Assembly: GCA_902524385.1 (NCBI GenBank)
Contig: CABZCZ010000013.1
Coordinates: 1-38,804 of the forward strand
Reading direction: 5' to 3'
Length of the DNA: 38,804 nucleotides
DNA from: an uncultured Alphaproteobacteria bacterium
GTDB lineage: Bacteria; Pseudomonadota; Alphaproteobacteria; HIMB59; GCA-002718135
Position numbers and translations under genes: made by a program. Below, piece by piece: positions 8,217 to 16,656 of the stretch; position 1 is the first letter of the stretch; each line of letters begins with the position of its first letter. Under the pieces are notes generated by a model. The model had not been told where the DNA came from. It did not search any database and saw only the letters and a program-made list of their open reading frames with translations.

Positions 8217-8279
8217 TTTAAGACTGTTGAATTGCTATTAAAAATTTATGAATAATTATAATATTAAAGATAAATAAAA

Positions 8280-8624
8280 ATGACTAATACAAATATAATA
8301 AAATATTTTTTTGAAGGAAAAATAAAACTCTGGAAATCCTATTGGTTAGTTGGTGAACTACTAAATGGTATTGTTTTGCTTATTATATTTAATCTTGAAA
8401 TTTATTTTTTTAATACGGATAGCTCTGTTTCCCAAATACCATTTTTAGATTTTACTAATCTTGCACTAATCTCAAAAATTTTTATTTTTATTTGGACAAT
8501 ATTTATTTCTATTGGAATTTGGAGAGCAGCAGAAAATTACAAAGGAAGTATTATTTGGATAGTTTTAACATTTATAATTGTTGCTTATAGATGCTATTCT
8601 TTACGTTTAATTTTTTTTATTTAA
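8280..8624 (+). CDS. Small integral membrane protein of unknown function
   Basis: It has 114 residues. An amphipathic start with [20 protein letters not shown] is followed by three or so hydrophobic segments (about 20-43, 62-82 and 90-113), with WRAAENYKG between the last two. The LWKSYWL...IWRAAENY pattern recalls a widespread family of uncharacterised proteobacterial inner-membrane proteins (inference from pattern, no name known). It lies 63 bases after the DUF4198 gene on the same strand, and its 3' end overlaps the gatB 3' end by 18 bases tail to tail. No function is proposed. Confidence 0.75.
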   Translation: MTNTNIIKYFFEGKIKLWKSYWLVGELLNGIVLLIIFNLEIYFFNTDSSVSQIPFLDFTNLALISKIFIFIWTIFISIGIWRAAENYKGSIIWIVLTFIIVAYRCYSLRLIFFI

Positions 8625-10082
8625 TTTTTGTTTTAAAATATCATTTAACATTTTTGGATTAGCTTTTCCTTTAGTTAATTTCATAGCTTTGCCAACAAAG
8701 AAACCTAATAACTTATCTTTACCTGCTAGATATTGTTCGACCATTTTTGGATTTTCTGCAATGACCTCATCAATAACTTTTGCTATTTCACCCTGATCTG
8801 TAACTTGTTGCAAATCCTTTTCATCTACGATTTGTCTAGCTGTTTTTCCTGAAGAAAACATATCTTCCAATACATCTTTTGCAATTTTGCCAGAAATTTC
8901 ATTTGTAGAAATTAACTTTATAAGTTGTCCTAAGTTTTCAGGTGATACTGGAGATTTATTTAAATCTTGATTATTTTTGTTTAATAATGAAAATAATTCA
9001 GAAGTAATCCAATTTACAACTATTTTTGCATGATTTTTTAATTCTGAATCTGAATTAATTGTTTCATTAAAATAATCAGATGTTTGTTTCTCTGCAGTTA
9101 ATACTGAGGCATCATAATTAGATAATTTATAAGTCTCAATAAATTTATTCTTAAGCTCATCTGGAAGCTCTGGTATTGATGATTTAATTTTTCCTATTTC
9201 TTCTTTAGAAATTTCTAGTGGTAATAAATCTGGATCAGGAAAGTATCTATAGTCATGAGCTTCTTCTTTATTTCTCATGGGTTTAGTTTTGCCAGTAGAT
9301 GTATTAAAGAGCATTGTGTTTTGTTCAATAGAACCGCCAGACTCCAATATTTCTATTTGTCTTTTTGCTTCATAATTAATAGCTTGCTTAATAAACTTTA
9401 TAGAGTTTAAGTTTTTAATTTCACATCTAGTTCCATATTCATCTCCAGGTTTTCTTACTGAAATATTTACATCTGCTCTTAAAGAACCCTCTTGCATATT
9501 TCCATCACATGTATCTAAATACATTAAAATTGATCTGATTTTGGATATATACATTCCAGCTTCATCAGGCGTTCTAATGTCAGGCTCACTAACAATTTCC
9601 ATCAAAGCAACGCCAGATCTATTAAGGTCTACATATGTTTTTGAAGGGTTTTGATCGTGCAAACTTTTACCAGCATCTTGTTCTAAATGTAATCTTACAA
9701 TTCTAATATCCTTTGATGTCCCATCTTTAAAATCAATTGTAACTTTTCCTTCTCCAACAATTGGATATTTATATTGGCTAATTTGATATCCTTGCGGGAG
9801 ATCAGCATAAAAGTAATTTTTTCTGTCAAAGACAGAATAATTATTAATTTTAGCGTTTAAACCAACTCCAGTTTTTACTGCCTGTTCTACACAATACTTA
9901 TTAATTACTGGCAACATTCCTGGCATAGCAGCATCAACTAAAGAAACTTGACTATTTGGTAAAGAGCCAAATTTTGTTGATGATGAAGAAAATAATTTGG
10001 AATTTGATTTTACTTGAGCATGAATTTCAAGACCGATTACCATTTCCCAATCGTGCTTTTCACCTTTTATTAAATTATTCAT
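8607..10082 (-). CDS. gatB: Aspartyl/glutamyl-tRNA(Asn/Gln) amidotransferase subunit B
   Basis: The tRNA-binding and kinase subunit of GatCAB, which converts Glu-tRNA(Gln) and/or Asp-tRNA(Asn) into the correct amidated form. It has 491 residues, full length. Signatures include [20 protein letters not shown] at the start, [20 protein letters not shown] in the cradle domain, the box [10 protein letters not shown], and [11 protein letters not shown]. The C-terminal GatB/YqeY helical domain follows, ending with the [12 protein letters not shown] region. It overlaps gatA by eight bases. Its presence implies the organism relies on the indirect amidation route. Confidence 0.97.
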   Translation of the reverse strand: MNNLIKGEKHDWEMVIGLEIHAQVKSNSKLFSSSSTKFGSLPNSQVSLVDAAMPGMLPVINKYCVEQAVKTGVGLNAKINNYSVFDRKNYFYADLPQGYQISQYKYPIVGEGKVTIDFKDGTSKDIRIVRLHLEQDAGKSLHDQNPSKTYVDLNRSGVALMEIVSEPDIRTPDEAGMYISKIRSILMYLDTCDGNMQEGSLRADVNISVRKPGDEYGTRCEIKNLNSIKFIKQAINYEAKRQIEILESGGSIEQNTMLFNTSTGKTKPMRNKEEAHDYRYFPDPDLLPLEISKEEIGKIKSSIPELPDELKNKFIETYKLSNYDASVLTAEKQTSDYFNETINSDSELKNHAKIVVNWITSELFSLLNKNNQDLNKSPVSPENLGQLIKLISTNEISGKIAKDVLEDMFSSGKTARQIVDEKDLQQVTDQGEIAKVIDEVIAENPKMVEQYLAGKDKLLGFFVGKAMKLTKGKANPKMLNDILKQKLNKKN

Positions 10083-11499
10083 ATGATCTTTCTAGAGATA
10101 CAGCAGCATTAAATACTTGCTGTTCATCAAAGTGTTTTCCTAATATTTGAATACCTAGTGGTAAATTATTTTTATCTTTCCCAAAGGGAATGGAAATACC
10201 AGGTAAGCCTGCTAAAGAAGCAGGGACCGTAAACACGTCATTTAAATACATTTTGATAGGGTCATTTTGTTTTTCATTTAAAGGAAATGCAGCACTTGGT
10301 GCAGTAGGAGTAACTATAAAATCACACTCTTTAAAAGCTTTATTAAAATCATTGGCTATTAATTTTCTTACTTTTTGTGCCTTCAGATAATATGCATCAT
10401 AATAGCCTGCAGATAATACGTATGTTCCTATTAAAATTCTTCTTTTTACTTCTCTTCCAAAACCTTGAGCTCTTGTATTTTCATACATTTCATCAAGAGA
10501 ATCAATTTCATCAGATCTAAAACCATATTTTACTCCATCATAACGAGCTAAATTTGAGGAAGCTTCAGCAGGAGCAATTATATAATAAGTAGGAAGTGCA
10601 TATTTAGAATGAGGAAGTGAAATATTTTTAATTTTAACACCTTTTTTTTCTAAAACCTTGATAGCATCTTCCCATATCTGACTTATTTCCATTGGTGTAC
10701 CATCAATAGAATACTCCTTTGGTATACCAACAGTTTTCCCATTTAGATCATCATCTAAATTTTCAAAATAATTTGGAATATCTACTTTAGCACTTGTACT
10801 ATCTCTTTGATCAAATCCAGCGATTGATTGTAATAATATTGATGCATCTTCAACATTATGAGAAAAAATTCCTGCTTGATCCAAACTAGATGCAAATGCA
10901 GCTATACCCCATCGTGAACATAAACCATATGTTGGTTTGATACCAACAACACCACAAAAGCTAGCTGGCTGTCTTATTGATCCACCTGTATCTGTTCCAG
11001 TTGCCCCTAAACATAAATCTGCAGCAACTGCGGCTGCAGAACCGCCAGAAGATCCACCAGGAGCTAAAGGTTCATTCTCTTTTGATAGGGGATTAATTGT
11101 ATTTCCAAAAAAACTTGTATTAGTAGCTGAGCCCATAGCAAACTCATCTAAATTTGTTTTACCGACAAAAATAGACCCTTCATCTAATAATTTTTGAGTA
11201 ACAAAAGATTCATAAGTTGGATTAAAATTTTCTAAAATCTTTGAAGCTGCGGTTGTAGGCATACTTTTAGTACAAAATAGATCCTTAATTGCAATCGGAA
11301 TACCTTTTAATTTTTTTGCTGAATTATCATTCTCTAAGTTATCTATCTGCTTTAAAACATTATCTTCACTAAAATGAATAAAAACATTTAAGTTTTCATT
11401 TTCCTTAATTCTATTTAAATAATCCTGATTTAATTCTCTTATTGATATTTTTTTTGTATCGAGATCTTTTAACGTTTGTTTCAAAGATGATTTATACAT
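10075..11499 (-). CDS. gatA: Aspartyl/glutamyl-tRNA(Asn/Gln) amidotransferase subunit A
   Basis: The glutaminase subunit of GatCAB, an amidase-signature enzyme that releases ammonia from glutamine and channels it to GatB. It has 474 residues. The Ser-cisSer-Lys triad is visible: K72 in [11 protein letters not shown]150 in [11 protein letters not shown] and S174 in [16 protein letters not shown]. The start ATG shares one base with the gatC stop (TAATG), and the end overlaps gatB by eight bases, so gatC-gatA-gatB form a tightly coupled operon. The spacing and the gatC/gatB neighbours exclude a generic amidase. Confidence 0.97.
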   Translation of the reverse strand: MYKSSLKQTLKDLDTKKISIRELNQDYLNRIKENENLNVFIHFSEDNVLKQIDNLENDNSAKKLKGIPIAIKDLFCTKSMPTTAASKILENFNPTYESFVTQKLLDEGSIFVGKTNLDEFAMGSATNTSFFGNTINPLSKENEPLAPGGSSGGSAAAVAADLCLGATGTDTGGSIRQPASFCGVVGIKPTYGLCSRWGIAAFASSLDQAGIFSHNVEDASILLQSIAGFDQRDSTSAKVDIPNYFENLDDDLNGKTVGIPKEYSIDGTPMEISQIWEDAIKVLEKKGVKIKNISLPHSKYALPTYYIIAPAEASSNLARYDGVKYGFRSDEIDSLDEMYENTRAQGFGREVKRRILIGTYVLSAGYYDAYYLKAQKVRKLIANDFNKAFKECDFIVTPTAPSAAFPLNEKQNDPIKMYLNDVFTVPASLAGLPGISIPFGKDKNNLPLGIQILGKHFDEQQVFNAAVSLERSYE

Positions 11500-11786
11500 T
11501 ATTCCACCACCTTTGGTACTGCAAAAAAACCTTCGAGTTTATCAGGAGCATTTTCAAGAATTTCCTCACTAGAATTAGAATCATTAGATAAATCTTCTCT
11601 TTTAGGTAAAATTGATGATGATATGTTACTTAAAGGTTCTACATTTTCAGTATTTACTTCATTTAACTGCTCTACCCAGTCTAAAATGGAATTAAGATCC
11701 TTAATATAATCTTCAGATTCTTTATCATCTAACTTTATTCTAGATAGACGAGCAATTCTATTTATTGTATTTTTATCAATCTTCAA
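11499..11786 (-). CDS. gatC: Aspartyl/glutamyl-tRNA(Asn/Gln) amidotransferase subunit C
   Basis: A 95-residue wrap-around subunit that stabilises GatA-GatB. The N-terminal KIDKNTINRIARLSRIKLDD and the middle LNSILDWVEQLNEVNTENV fit the family, as does the end PDKLEGFFAVPKVVE. The start codon is TTG; no in-frame ATG exists upstream before the neighbouring gene. A GGAG Shine-Dalgarno sequence eight bases before it supports this choice. It is the first gene of gatCAB, divergent from ruvX with 17 bases between the start codons, so both promoters must overlap the opposite gene. Confidence 0.95.
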   Translation of the reverse strand: MKIDKNTINRIARLSRIKLDDKESEDYIKDLNSILDWVEQLNEVNTENVEPLSNISSSILPKREDLSNDSNSSEEILENAPDKLEGFFAVPKVVE

Positions 11787-11803
11787 TTTATGAGCTCCAT
11801 TAT

Positions 11804-12262
11804 ATGAATGATCAAAATAATCTAATCGATGGCCTTAATACATCACAAATACTTGTAGGTCTAGACCTAGGAACTAAAACGATTGGTGTTGCAGTAAGCG
11901 ATAGATCAAAAATAATCGCTACACCTCTTTCAATTATCCAAAGAAAAGGAACTAATAAAGATTTAATTATCATGAAAGATATTTTGAAAGAGTATGAAAT
12001 TGGAGGATTTATTCTTGGTCTGCCGATTAGCCTGGATAATAGTGAAAACAAACAAAGCCAATTAGTAAGAGATTTTAATATTAATCTTCATACCTTTTTT
12101 AAAAAACCTACAGCTCTTTGGGATGAAAGATTTTCATCAGATGTAATCTTCAAAGAAATGAGAAAAGCTGATGTAAGTAAAACAAAGATAAAAAGTAAAC
12201 TTGATCAACAATCAGCTGCTTATATCTTACAAGGATATTTAGATAGATATAGAAATAATTAA
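11804..12262 (+). CDS. ruvX: Putative pre-16S rRNA nuclease / Holliday junction resolvase-like (RuvX/YqgF)
   Basis: An RNase H-fold protein; E. coli YqgF is implicated in 16S rRNA 5'-end maturation. From the ATG at 11804 it has 152 residues. The first catalytic Asp lies in LVGLDLGTKTIGVAVSD, the LGLPISLDNSENKQS segment is present, and WDERFSSDVI carries the conserved Glu/Arg. The last motif is SKLDQQSAAYILQGYLD. An in-frame TTG 39 bases upstream would overlap gatC and adds residues foreign to the family, so the ATG is preferred. The head-to-head arrangement with gatC is common in Alphaproteobacteria. Confidence 0.94.
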   Translation: MNDQNNLIDGLNTSQILVGLDLGTKTIGVAVSDRSKIIATPLSIIQRKGTNKDLIIMKDILKEYEIGGFILGLPISLDNSENKQSQLVRDFNINLHTFFKKPTALWDERFSSDVIFKEMRKADVSKTKIKSKLDQQSAAYILQGYLDRYRNN

Positions 12263-12271
12263 TAAATTAGT

Positions 12272-12300
12272 TTACACATAATTACACATTATTAACACAT
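12272..12300 (+). repeat. Three direct repeats with 10-bp period before pyrB
   Basis: TTACACATA (12272-12280), TTACACATT (12282-12290) and TTAACACAT (12292-12300) sit end to end at one helical turn spacing. The last one abuts the pyrB ATG at 12301. Helically phased direct repeats often mark a protein-binding site. They may be an operator or, given the integrase-like N-terminus encoded just downstream, relics of arm-type sites (speculative). They occupy the whole leader where a Shine-Dalgarno sequence would be expected, and none is seen. Confidence 0.6.
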
Positions 12301-13446
12301 ATGAATTCAAAACTACTTAAATCAGGACATATAAAATTATATAAAAGAGAAAATTCAAAATATTGGCAAATGAAAGTCAAATTGCCTAAATTAAAAGCAA
12401 TCAGGTCATCTACAGGTTCAAAAATTCTTAAAGATGCAGAAAAAATAGCTTTAAAATATTATTCATCAATTTCTTCAAAAACAAATATCAAATTAAAACG
12501 AACAAAAAATATTTTTAAAAAAATTCATTTAGTAGAAACAGCTGACTTAACCAAGAAAGAAATTGAGCACATCTTAGATGAATCTAAAAAATATATATCC
12601 TTTAATAAAAGGAGAATTAAAAAAATTAACGTTCTAGAAGGGAGAACAATATTTAATCTTTTCTTTGAGGATTCAACAAGAACAAGAACAAGTTTTGAAG
12701 TAGCCGCTAAAAGGCTAGGAGCAGATCTCATTAATGTAGTGGTAAAAGATAGCTCAATTAATAAAGGTGAAACCTTACTCGATACTATGACTACTATTAA
12801 TTCAATGAATCCTGACGTTTTAATTGTGAGACATCCGGAGGAAGGAATTAGTAAAAAAATTTCAGAAACAGTAGATGCGTCTGTAATTAACGCAGGTGAT
12901 GGTAGTCATGAGCATCCCACGCAAGCATTATTAGATGCACTTACTATAAAAAATAAATTTGAAAATTTTTCAAAATTAAAAATTGCTATATGCGGGGATA
13001 TTTTACATAGCCGTGTAGCTAGATCAAACATAATCATACTCTCAAAGTTAGGTGCAAAAATAAATGTTATTGGGCCTAAGGAATGGTTACCAAAAAGTTT
13101 AAATAAACTACCTGTGAATGTTTATACAGAAATGAAAAAGGGATTACAAAATTGTGATATTGTTATGATGCTACGTATTCAAAAAGAGAGAATAGTTGGT
13201 AAAATAATGCCAAATCAAAAGATTTATTTTAAAAAGTATGGTTTAGATTACAATAAACTTAAATATGCAAAAAAAAATGCTTTTGTTATGCATCCTGGCC
13301 CAATGAACCGTGGTGTAGAAATAAACTCAAAACTAGCCGATGACGTCACAAGAAGCTTAATACAAGAACAGGTAGCTATGGGCGTTGCAGTAAGAATGGC
13401 ATGCTTAGACTTAATTGTTAAAAACAGAGATGACTCCAGTAAGTAG
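12301..13446 (+). CDS. pyrB: Aspartate carbamoyltransferase with integrase-like N-terminal extension
   Basis: The catalytic chain for carbamoyl-aspartate synthesis in the pyrimidine pathway. The normal enzyme begins around residue 71 (IFKKIHLVETADLTKKEIEH) and runs about 311 residues, the usual length. The carbamoyl-phosphate loop STRTRTSF is at 125-132 and the mobile-loop lysine at K155 in SSINKGET. The aspartate/phosphate site GDGSHEHPTQALLD is at 199-212 and HPGPMNRG at 331-338. The first 70 residues are additional: 20 Lys/Arg against 3 Asp/Glu, with a beta-beta-beta-helix-like pattern. No ATG exists between codon 24 and the catalytic domain, so either the extension is translated or a non-ATG start near codon 71 is used. 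The pyrB 3' end overlaps plsY by 17 bases; pyrC, often next, is absent. Confidence 0.93.
   Translation: MNSKLLKSGHIKLYKRENSKYWQMKVKLPKLKAIRSSTGSKILKDAEKIALKYYSSISSKTNIKLKRTKNIFKKIHLVETADLTKKEIEHILDESKKYISFNKRRIKKINVLEGRTIFNLFFEDSTRTRTSFEVAAKRLGADLINVVVKDSSINKGETLLDTMTTINSMNPDVLIVRHPEEGISKKISETVDASVINAGDGSHEHPTQALLDALTIKNKFENFSKLKIAICGDILHSRVARSNIIILSKLGAKINVIGPKEWLPKSLNKLPVNVYTEMKKGLQNCDIVMMLRIQKERIVGKIMPNQKIYFKKYGLDYNKLKYAKKNAFVMHPGPMNRGVEINSKLADDVTRSLIQEQVAMGVAVRMACLDLIVKNRDDSSK
12325..12474 (+). other. Arm-type DNA-binding-like domain encoded at the 5' end of pyrB
   Basis: Codons 9-58 of the pyrB frame. The pattern is GHIKLYKRENSKYWQ, then MKVKLP, then IRSSTGS, then a helix DAEKIALKYYSSIS. 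This strongly recalls the N-terminus of many proteobacterial tyrosine recombinases (basic-x-R-x-x-S-x-x-W, then R-x-S-T-G, then A-E-x-x-A), where it forms a three-stranded sheet plus helix that binds arm-type DNA repeats. No core-binding or catalytic recombinase domain follows; the frame runs straight into aspartate carbamoyltransferase. The similarity is by eye and needs a profile search. Confidence 0.55.
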
Positions 13447-14035
13447 TTTATCATTAATCATATTTTTTTATGTAATAGGATCATTACCCTTTGCATTAAT
13501 TTTTACAAAATTATTTGGATTGGAAGATATTAGAAAGGTTGGGTCTGGAAATGTAGGTGCAACAAATGTTTTAAGAACAGGAAATAAATTTGTAGCATTC
13601 ATTGTTCTTTGTTTTGATATATTTAAAGGCTTTCTTCCATTCCTCATTTTACAAATGTATTTTCAAGATATTTCTTTATTGAATAAAATACTTCTCTGCC
13701 ACTTTGCCATATTAGGTCATATCTATCCTGTTTGGTTAAAATTTAAAGGTGGAAAAGGAGTGGCAACGTATATTGGCTTTTTAATTGGTTTTAATCCTTA
13801 TATTGCAATTTTATTTTTATTAGTATGGCTTGTTACTGCTTTTGTAAGTAAATACTCCTCTCTCGGATCTTTAATTGGAATTTTAGTAGCTCCAGCATAT
13901 TATATTTTTATTAATTTTAATTTTTATATTCTAATTTTCTTTATTTATTTAACTTTAATTATTTATCATAAACACACAGAAAACATTAAAAGACTCTTAA
14001 ACAAAACTGAAAGTAAAATTAAATTATCCAAGTAA
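13430..14035 (+). CDS. plsY: Glycerol-3-phosphate acyltransferase PlsY
   Basis: A membrane enzyme that acylates glycerol-3-phosphate from acyl-phosphate, the first step of phospholipid synthesis in most bacteria. It has 201 residues from the ATG at 13430. The three conserved loops are present: IGSLPFALI, then VGSGNVGATNVLRTG, then LKFKGGKGVATYIG. HKHTENIKRLLN follows near the C-terminus. About five membrane segments are visible. A TTG 15 bases upstream is an alternative start, but the ATG fits better. The start lies inside the pyrB end. In many Alphaproteobacteria dprA separates plsY from topA; here topA follows after 65 bases. Confidence 0.96.
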   Translation: MTPVSSLSLIIFFYVIGSLPFALIFTKLFGLEDIRKVGSGNVGATNVLRTGNKFVAFIVLCFDIFKGFLPFLILQMYFQDISLLNKILLCHFAILGHIYPVWLKFKGGKGVATYIGFLIGFNPYIAILFLLVWLVTAFVSKYSSLGSLIGILVAPAYYIFINFNFYILIFFIYLTLIIYHKHTENIKRLLNKTESKIKLSK

Positions 14036-14081
14036 AAATATACTTTTTTTTAAAATTTCTTGACGAATTATCTTTTAACTG

Positions 14082-14100
14082 AAATTTGGGGCCCAAATTT
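14082..14100. promoter_or_regulatory. Perfect palindrome abutting the topA start codon
   Basis: AAATTTGGGGCCCAAATTT is a perfect inverted repeat of two 9-base arms about a single central G. It ends at the base before the topA ATG and is unusually GC-rich for this DNA. As DNA it could be an operator; as RNA it could form an 8-bp hairpin with a GGC loop directly against the start codon, affecting translation. No separate Shine-Dalgarno sequence is visible. Function is inferred only from symmetry and position. Confidence 0.5.
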
Positions 14101-16626
14101 ATGAATGTATTAATTGTTGAATCACCATCGAAGGCAAAGTCTATTAATAAATATTTAGGCTCTGACTTCAAAGTTCTAGCAAGTGTTGGGCATGTCCGAG
14201 ATTTATCAGCAAAAAATGATGCGATAGATACTGAAAATGATTTCCAAATGAAATGGGAAACCAGTGATCGTGGAAAAAAAGTTATAAAAGAAATAACAGA
14301 TGCTGCAAAAAAATCTGAAAATTTATATTTAGCCACTGATCCCGATCGTGAAGGAGAGGCAATAGCTTGGCATGTAGAAAAATTACTTAGAGATAATTCA
14401 TCACTTTCAAAATTAAATATTCACCGAGTTACATTCAATGAAATAACAAAAAATGCAGTTCTCGATAGTCTTAAAGAGCCGAGAGAAATAGATGAAAATT
14501 TAGTAAATGCTTATCTTGCAAGAAGAGCGTTAGATTTTCTTGTTGGTTTTACACTTTCTCCTGTGCTATGGAGAAAGTTACCAGGTTCAAAATCAGCAGG
14601 TAGAGTTCAATCTGTTGCCTTAAGAATAATTAGTGAGAGAGAACTTGAAATAGAAAAATTTATTCCACAGGAATATTGGTCTTTACAAGGCGAGTTTAGA
14701 AATAAAGAAGATAAAATCATTAATTCCAGACTTACAGTTTATAATGCGAATAAAGTAGATAAACTTGATATTAAAAATGAGAGTGAGGCGACAAAAATTT
14801 TTAATGATATTAAAAATTCTACTTTCACTGTTGGAAATATTACGAAAAAAGAAGCTAGAAGAAATCCCTATCCTGCTTTTACTACATCTACAATGCAAAT
14901 TGAGTCTAGTCGTAAACTTGGTCTTAGCGCGAGCCAAACAATGCGCACAGCTCAACGCCTTTATGAAGGAACAGACATTAAAGGAGAAACAACTGGCTTA
15001 ATAACTTATATGCGTACAGACAGTGTCGTCATGTCAAAAGAAGCTATTAACCAAGTTCGAGGTTTTGTTACTGATAATTATGGTGCAAACTATTTACCAG
15101 AAGCGCCAAGAGTTTATAAATCTAAGGCTAAAAATGCCCAAGAAGCACATGAATGTATTAGACCAACAAATATTTACCTCACACCTAAAGATATTAAGCA
15201 ATACATTACTTTAGAAGAATACAAGCTATATGAAATTATTTGGCAAAGAGCGGTAAGTTCACAAATGGCGAGTGCTGTATTAGATCAAGTAGCTGTTGAT
15301 ATTACAAACGAAGATAAAAAAATTGTTTTACGAGCAAATGGATCAACAATAAAGTTTCCTGGGATGTATAAAGTTTATCAAGAAGCTAAAGATGATGATA
15401 AAGATGAAGAAAAAGAAACAATTCTTCCTGCCATGAGTGAAGGAGAGAGTTTAAATCTCAAAGAAGTTGAAAAGACACAACATTTTACCTCCCCTCCTCC
15501 TCGTTACACCGAAGCAAGCTTAGTTAAAAAACTTGAAGAACTTGGTATTGGTAGACCATCTACTTATGCTTCTATTATTAAAGTTCTACAAGATAGAGAT
15601 TATGTAATTTTAGATAAAAAACGTTTTAATCCTCATGATAGAGGAAGAATAGTATCGATATTTTTAGAGAAATATTTCAATCAATATGTCGAATATGATT
15701 TTACCGCTGATCTTGAAAATCAACTTGACGAAATTTCTGATGGTAAGCTTGATTGGAAAGAGGTTCTAAGAAAATTTTGGGAAACGTTTAAACAACTTTG
15801 TGACGAAACTGTAGGTAAATCAAACAGAGAAGTTATTGATGTTTTAGATGAAGCCTTAGGTCCACATTTCTTTCCTCCAAACGGAGCAGATGAAAAAAGG
15901 AAATGTCCAACCTGTGATAATGGAAGACTAGGAATTAAAGTTGGAAAGTTTGGAGGATTTATTGGCTGCTCTAATTATCCTGATTGCAAATATACAGTTC
16001 AGTTTAATCAATTAAACGATAAAGATGGCGCTGCTCTTAGTGGACCAAAAGAAATTGGCATTTATCCAGAAACAGGTGAAATGATTACTCTTCGAAAAGG
16101 TCCTTATGGATTTTATATGCAAGTTGGTGAAGGTACAAAAGAAAAAAAACCAAAAAGAGTTTCTATTCCTAAAAATTTTGAGCCAGATGAAATAGGATTA
16201 AACACAGCTATTCAATTACTTGGTTTGCCACGTAAATTAGGATTTCATCCTGAAACAAATAAAACAGTTAGTGCCGGTATTGGAATGTATGGTCCATATA
16301 TTTTGCATGATAAAAAATATAAAGCTCTCGAAAAAACAGACAACATTCTTGATATTGAACTTGAAAGAGCCATTGAATTAATTGCTAAACCTACACAGAG
16401 AGGTAATGCGACGTTAAAAACATTTGGAGAGCATCCAACAGAAAAGAAAAATATTACTGCCCATGATGGAAAATTTGGACCATATGTAAAATGTGGAAAA
16501 ATAAATGCATCAATTCTTGGTGATCAAACAATAGATAGTTTAAAACCAGAAGATGCCATTAGGTTAATTGATGAAAGAAAAGCTAAAATGGGTCTCAAAA
16601 AAAAGAAAAAAACAGTTAAGAATTGA
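14101..16626 (+). CDS. topA: DNA topoisomerase I (type IA)
   Basis: Relaxes negative supercoils by single-strand passage. It has 841 residues from the ATG at 14101, where the protein starts MNVLIVESPSKAKSINKYLG, the Toprim start. The Toprim acidic motif DPDREGEAIAWH is present, and the active-site tyrosine is Y303 in GLITYMRTDS. One four-cysteine zinc finger is clear (C602, C605, C623, C629). It is followed by three C-terminal repeats with GPYGFYMQ, GMYGPYILHD and GKFGPYVKCG, the arrangement usual in Alphaproteobacteria. A TTG at 14086 inside the palindrome could extend the protein by five residues, which is unlikely. It ends in a lysine-rich tail. Confidence 0.97.
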   Translation: MNVLIVESPSKAKSINKYLGSDFKVLASVGHVRDLSAKNDAIDTENDFQMKWETSDRGKKVIKEITDAAKKSENLYLATDPDREGEAIAWHVEKLLRDNSSLSKLNIHRVTFNEITKNAVLDSLKEPREIDENLVNAYLARRALDFLVGFTLSPVLWRKLPGSKSAGRVQSVALRIISERELEIEKFIPQEYWSLQGEFRNKEDKIINSRLTVYNANKVDKLDIKNESEATKIFNDIKNSTFTVGNITKKEARRNPYPAFTTSTMQIESSRKLGLSASQTMRTAQRLYEGTDIKGETTGLITYMRTDSVVMSKEAINQVRGFVTDNYGANYLPEAPRVYKSKAKNAQEAHECIRPTNIYLTPKDIKQYITLEEYKLYEIIWQRAVSSQMASAVLDQVAVDITNEDKKIVLRANGSTIKFPGMYKVYQEAKDDDKDEEKETILPAMSEGESLNLKEVEKTQHFTSPPPRYTEASLVKKLEELGIGRPSTYASIIKVLQDRDYVILDKKRFNPHDRGRIVSIFLEKYFNQYVEYDFTADLENQLDEISDGKLDWKEVLRKFWETFKQLCDETVGKSNREVIDVLDEALGPHFFPPNGADEKRKCPTCDNGRLGIKVGKFGGFIGCSNYPDCKYTVQFNQLNDKDGAALSGPKEIGIYPETGEMITLRKGPYGFYMQVGEGTKEKKPKRVSIPKNFEPDEIGLNTAIQLLGLPRKLGFHPETNKTVSAGIGMYGPYILHDKKYKALEKTDNILDIELERAIELIAKPTQRGNATLKTFGEHPTEKKNITAHDGKFGPYVKCGKINASILGDQTIDSLKPEDAIRLIDERKAKMGLKKKKKTVKN

Positions 16627-16656
16627 ATTAAGCTGAAATAGTTTTAAATAGAGACT

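Noticed and set aside
11765..11803. TTG start extending ruvX by 13 codons
   Set aside because: It overlaps the gatC start and adds non-family residues; the ATG at 11804 is preferred.
12241..12300. Replication origin signalled by CACA-containing repeats before pyrB
   Set aside because: Matches to the DnaA box are only 7-8 of 9, and there is no adjacent dnaA, dnaN, hemE or parAB gene.
14086..14100. TTG start extending topA by five codons
   Set aside because: It lies inside the palindrome and adds residues not found in TopA; the ATG at 14101 gives the standard N-terminus.
14683..14955. Long reading frames opposite or within topA, gatA, pdhB and others
   Set aside because: They are shadows of strongly supported genes on the other strand or frame, with no family features and biased composition.
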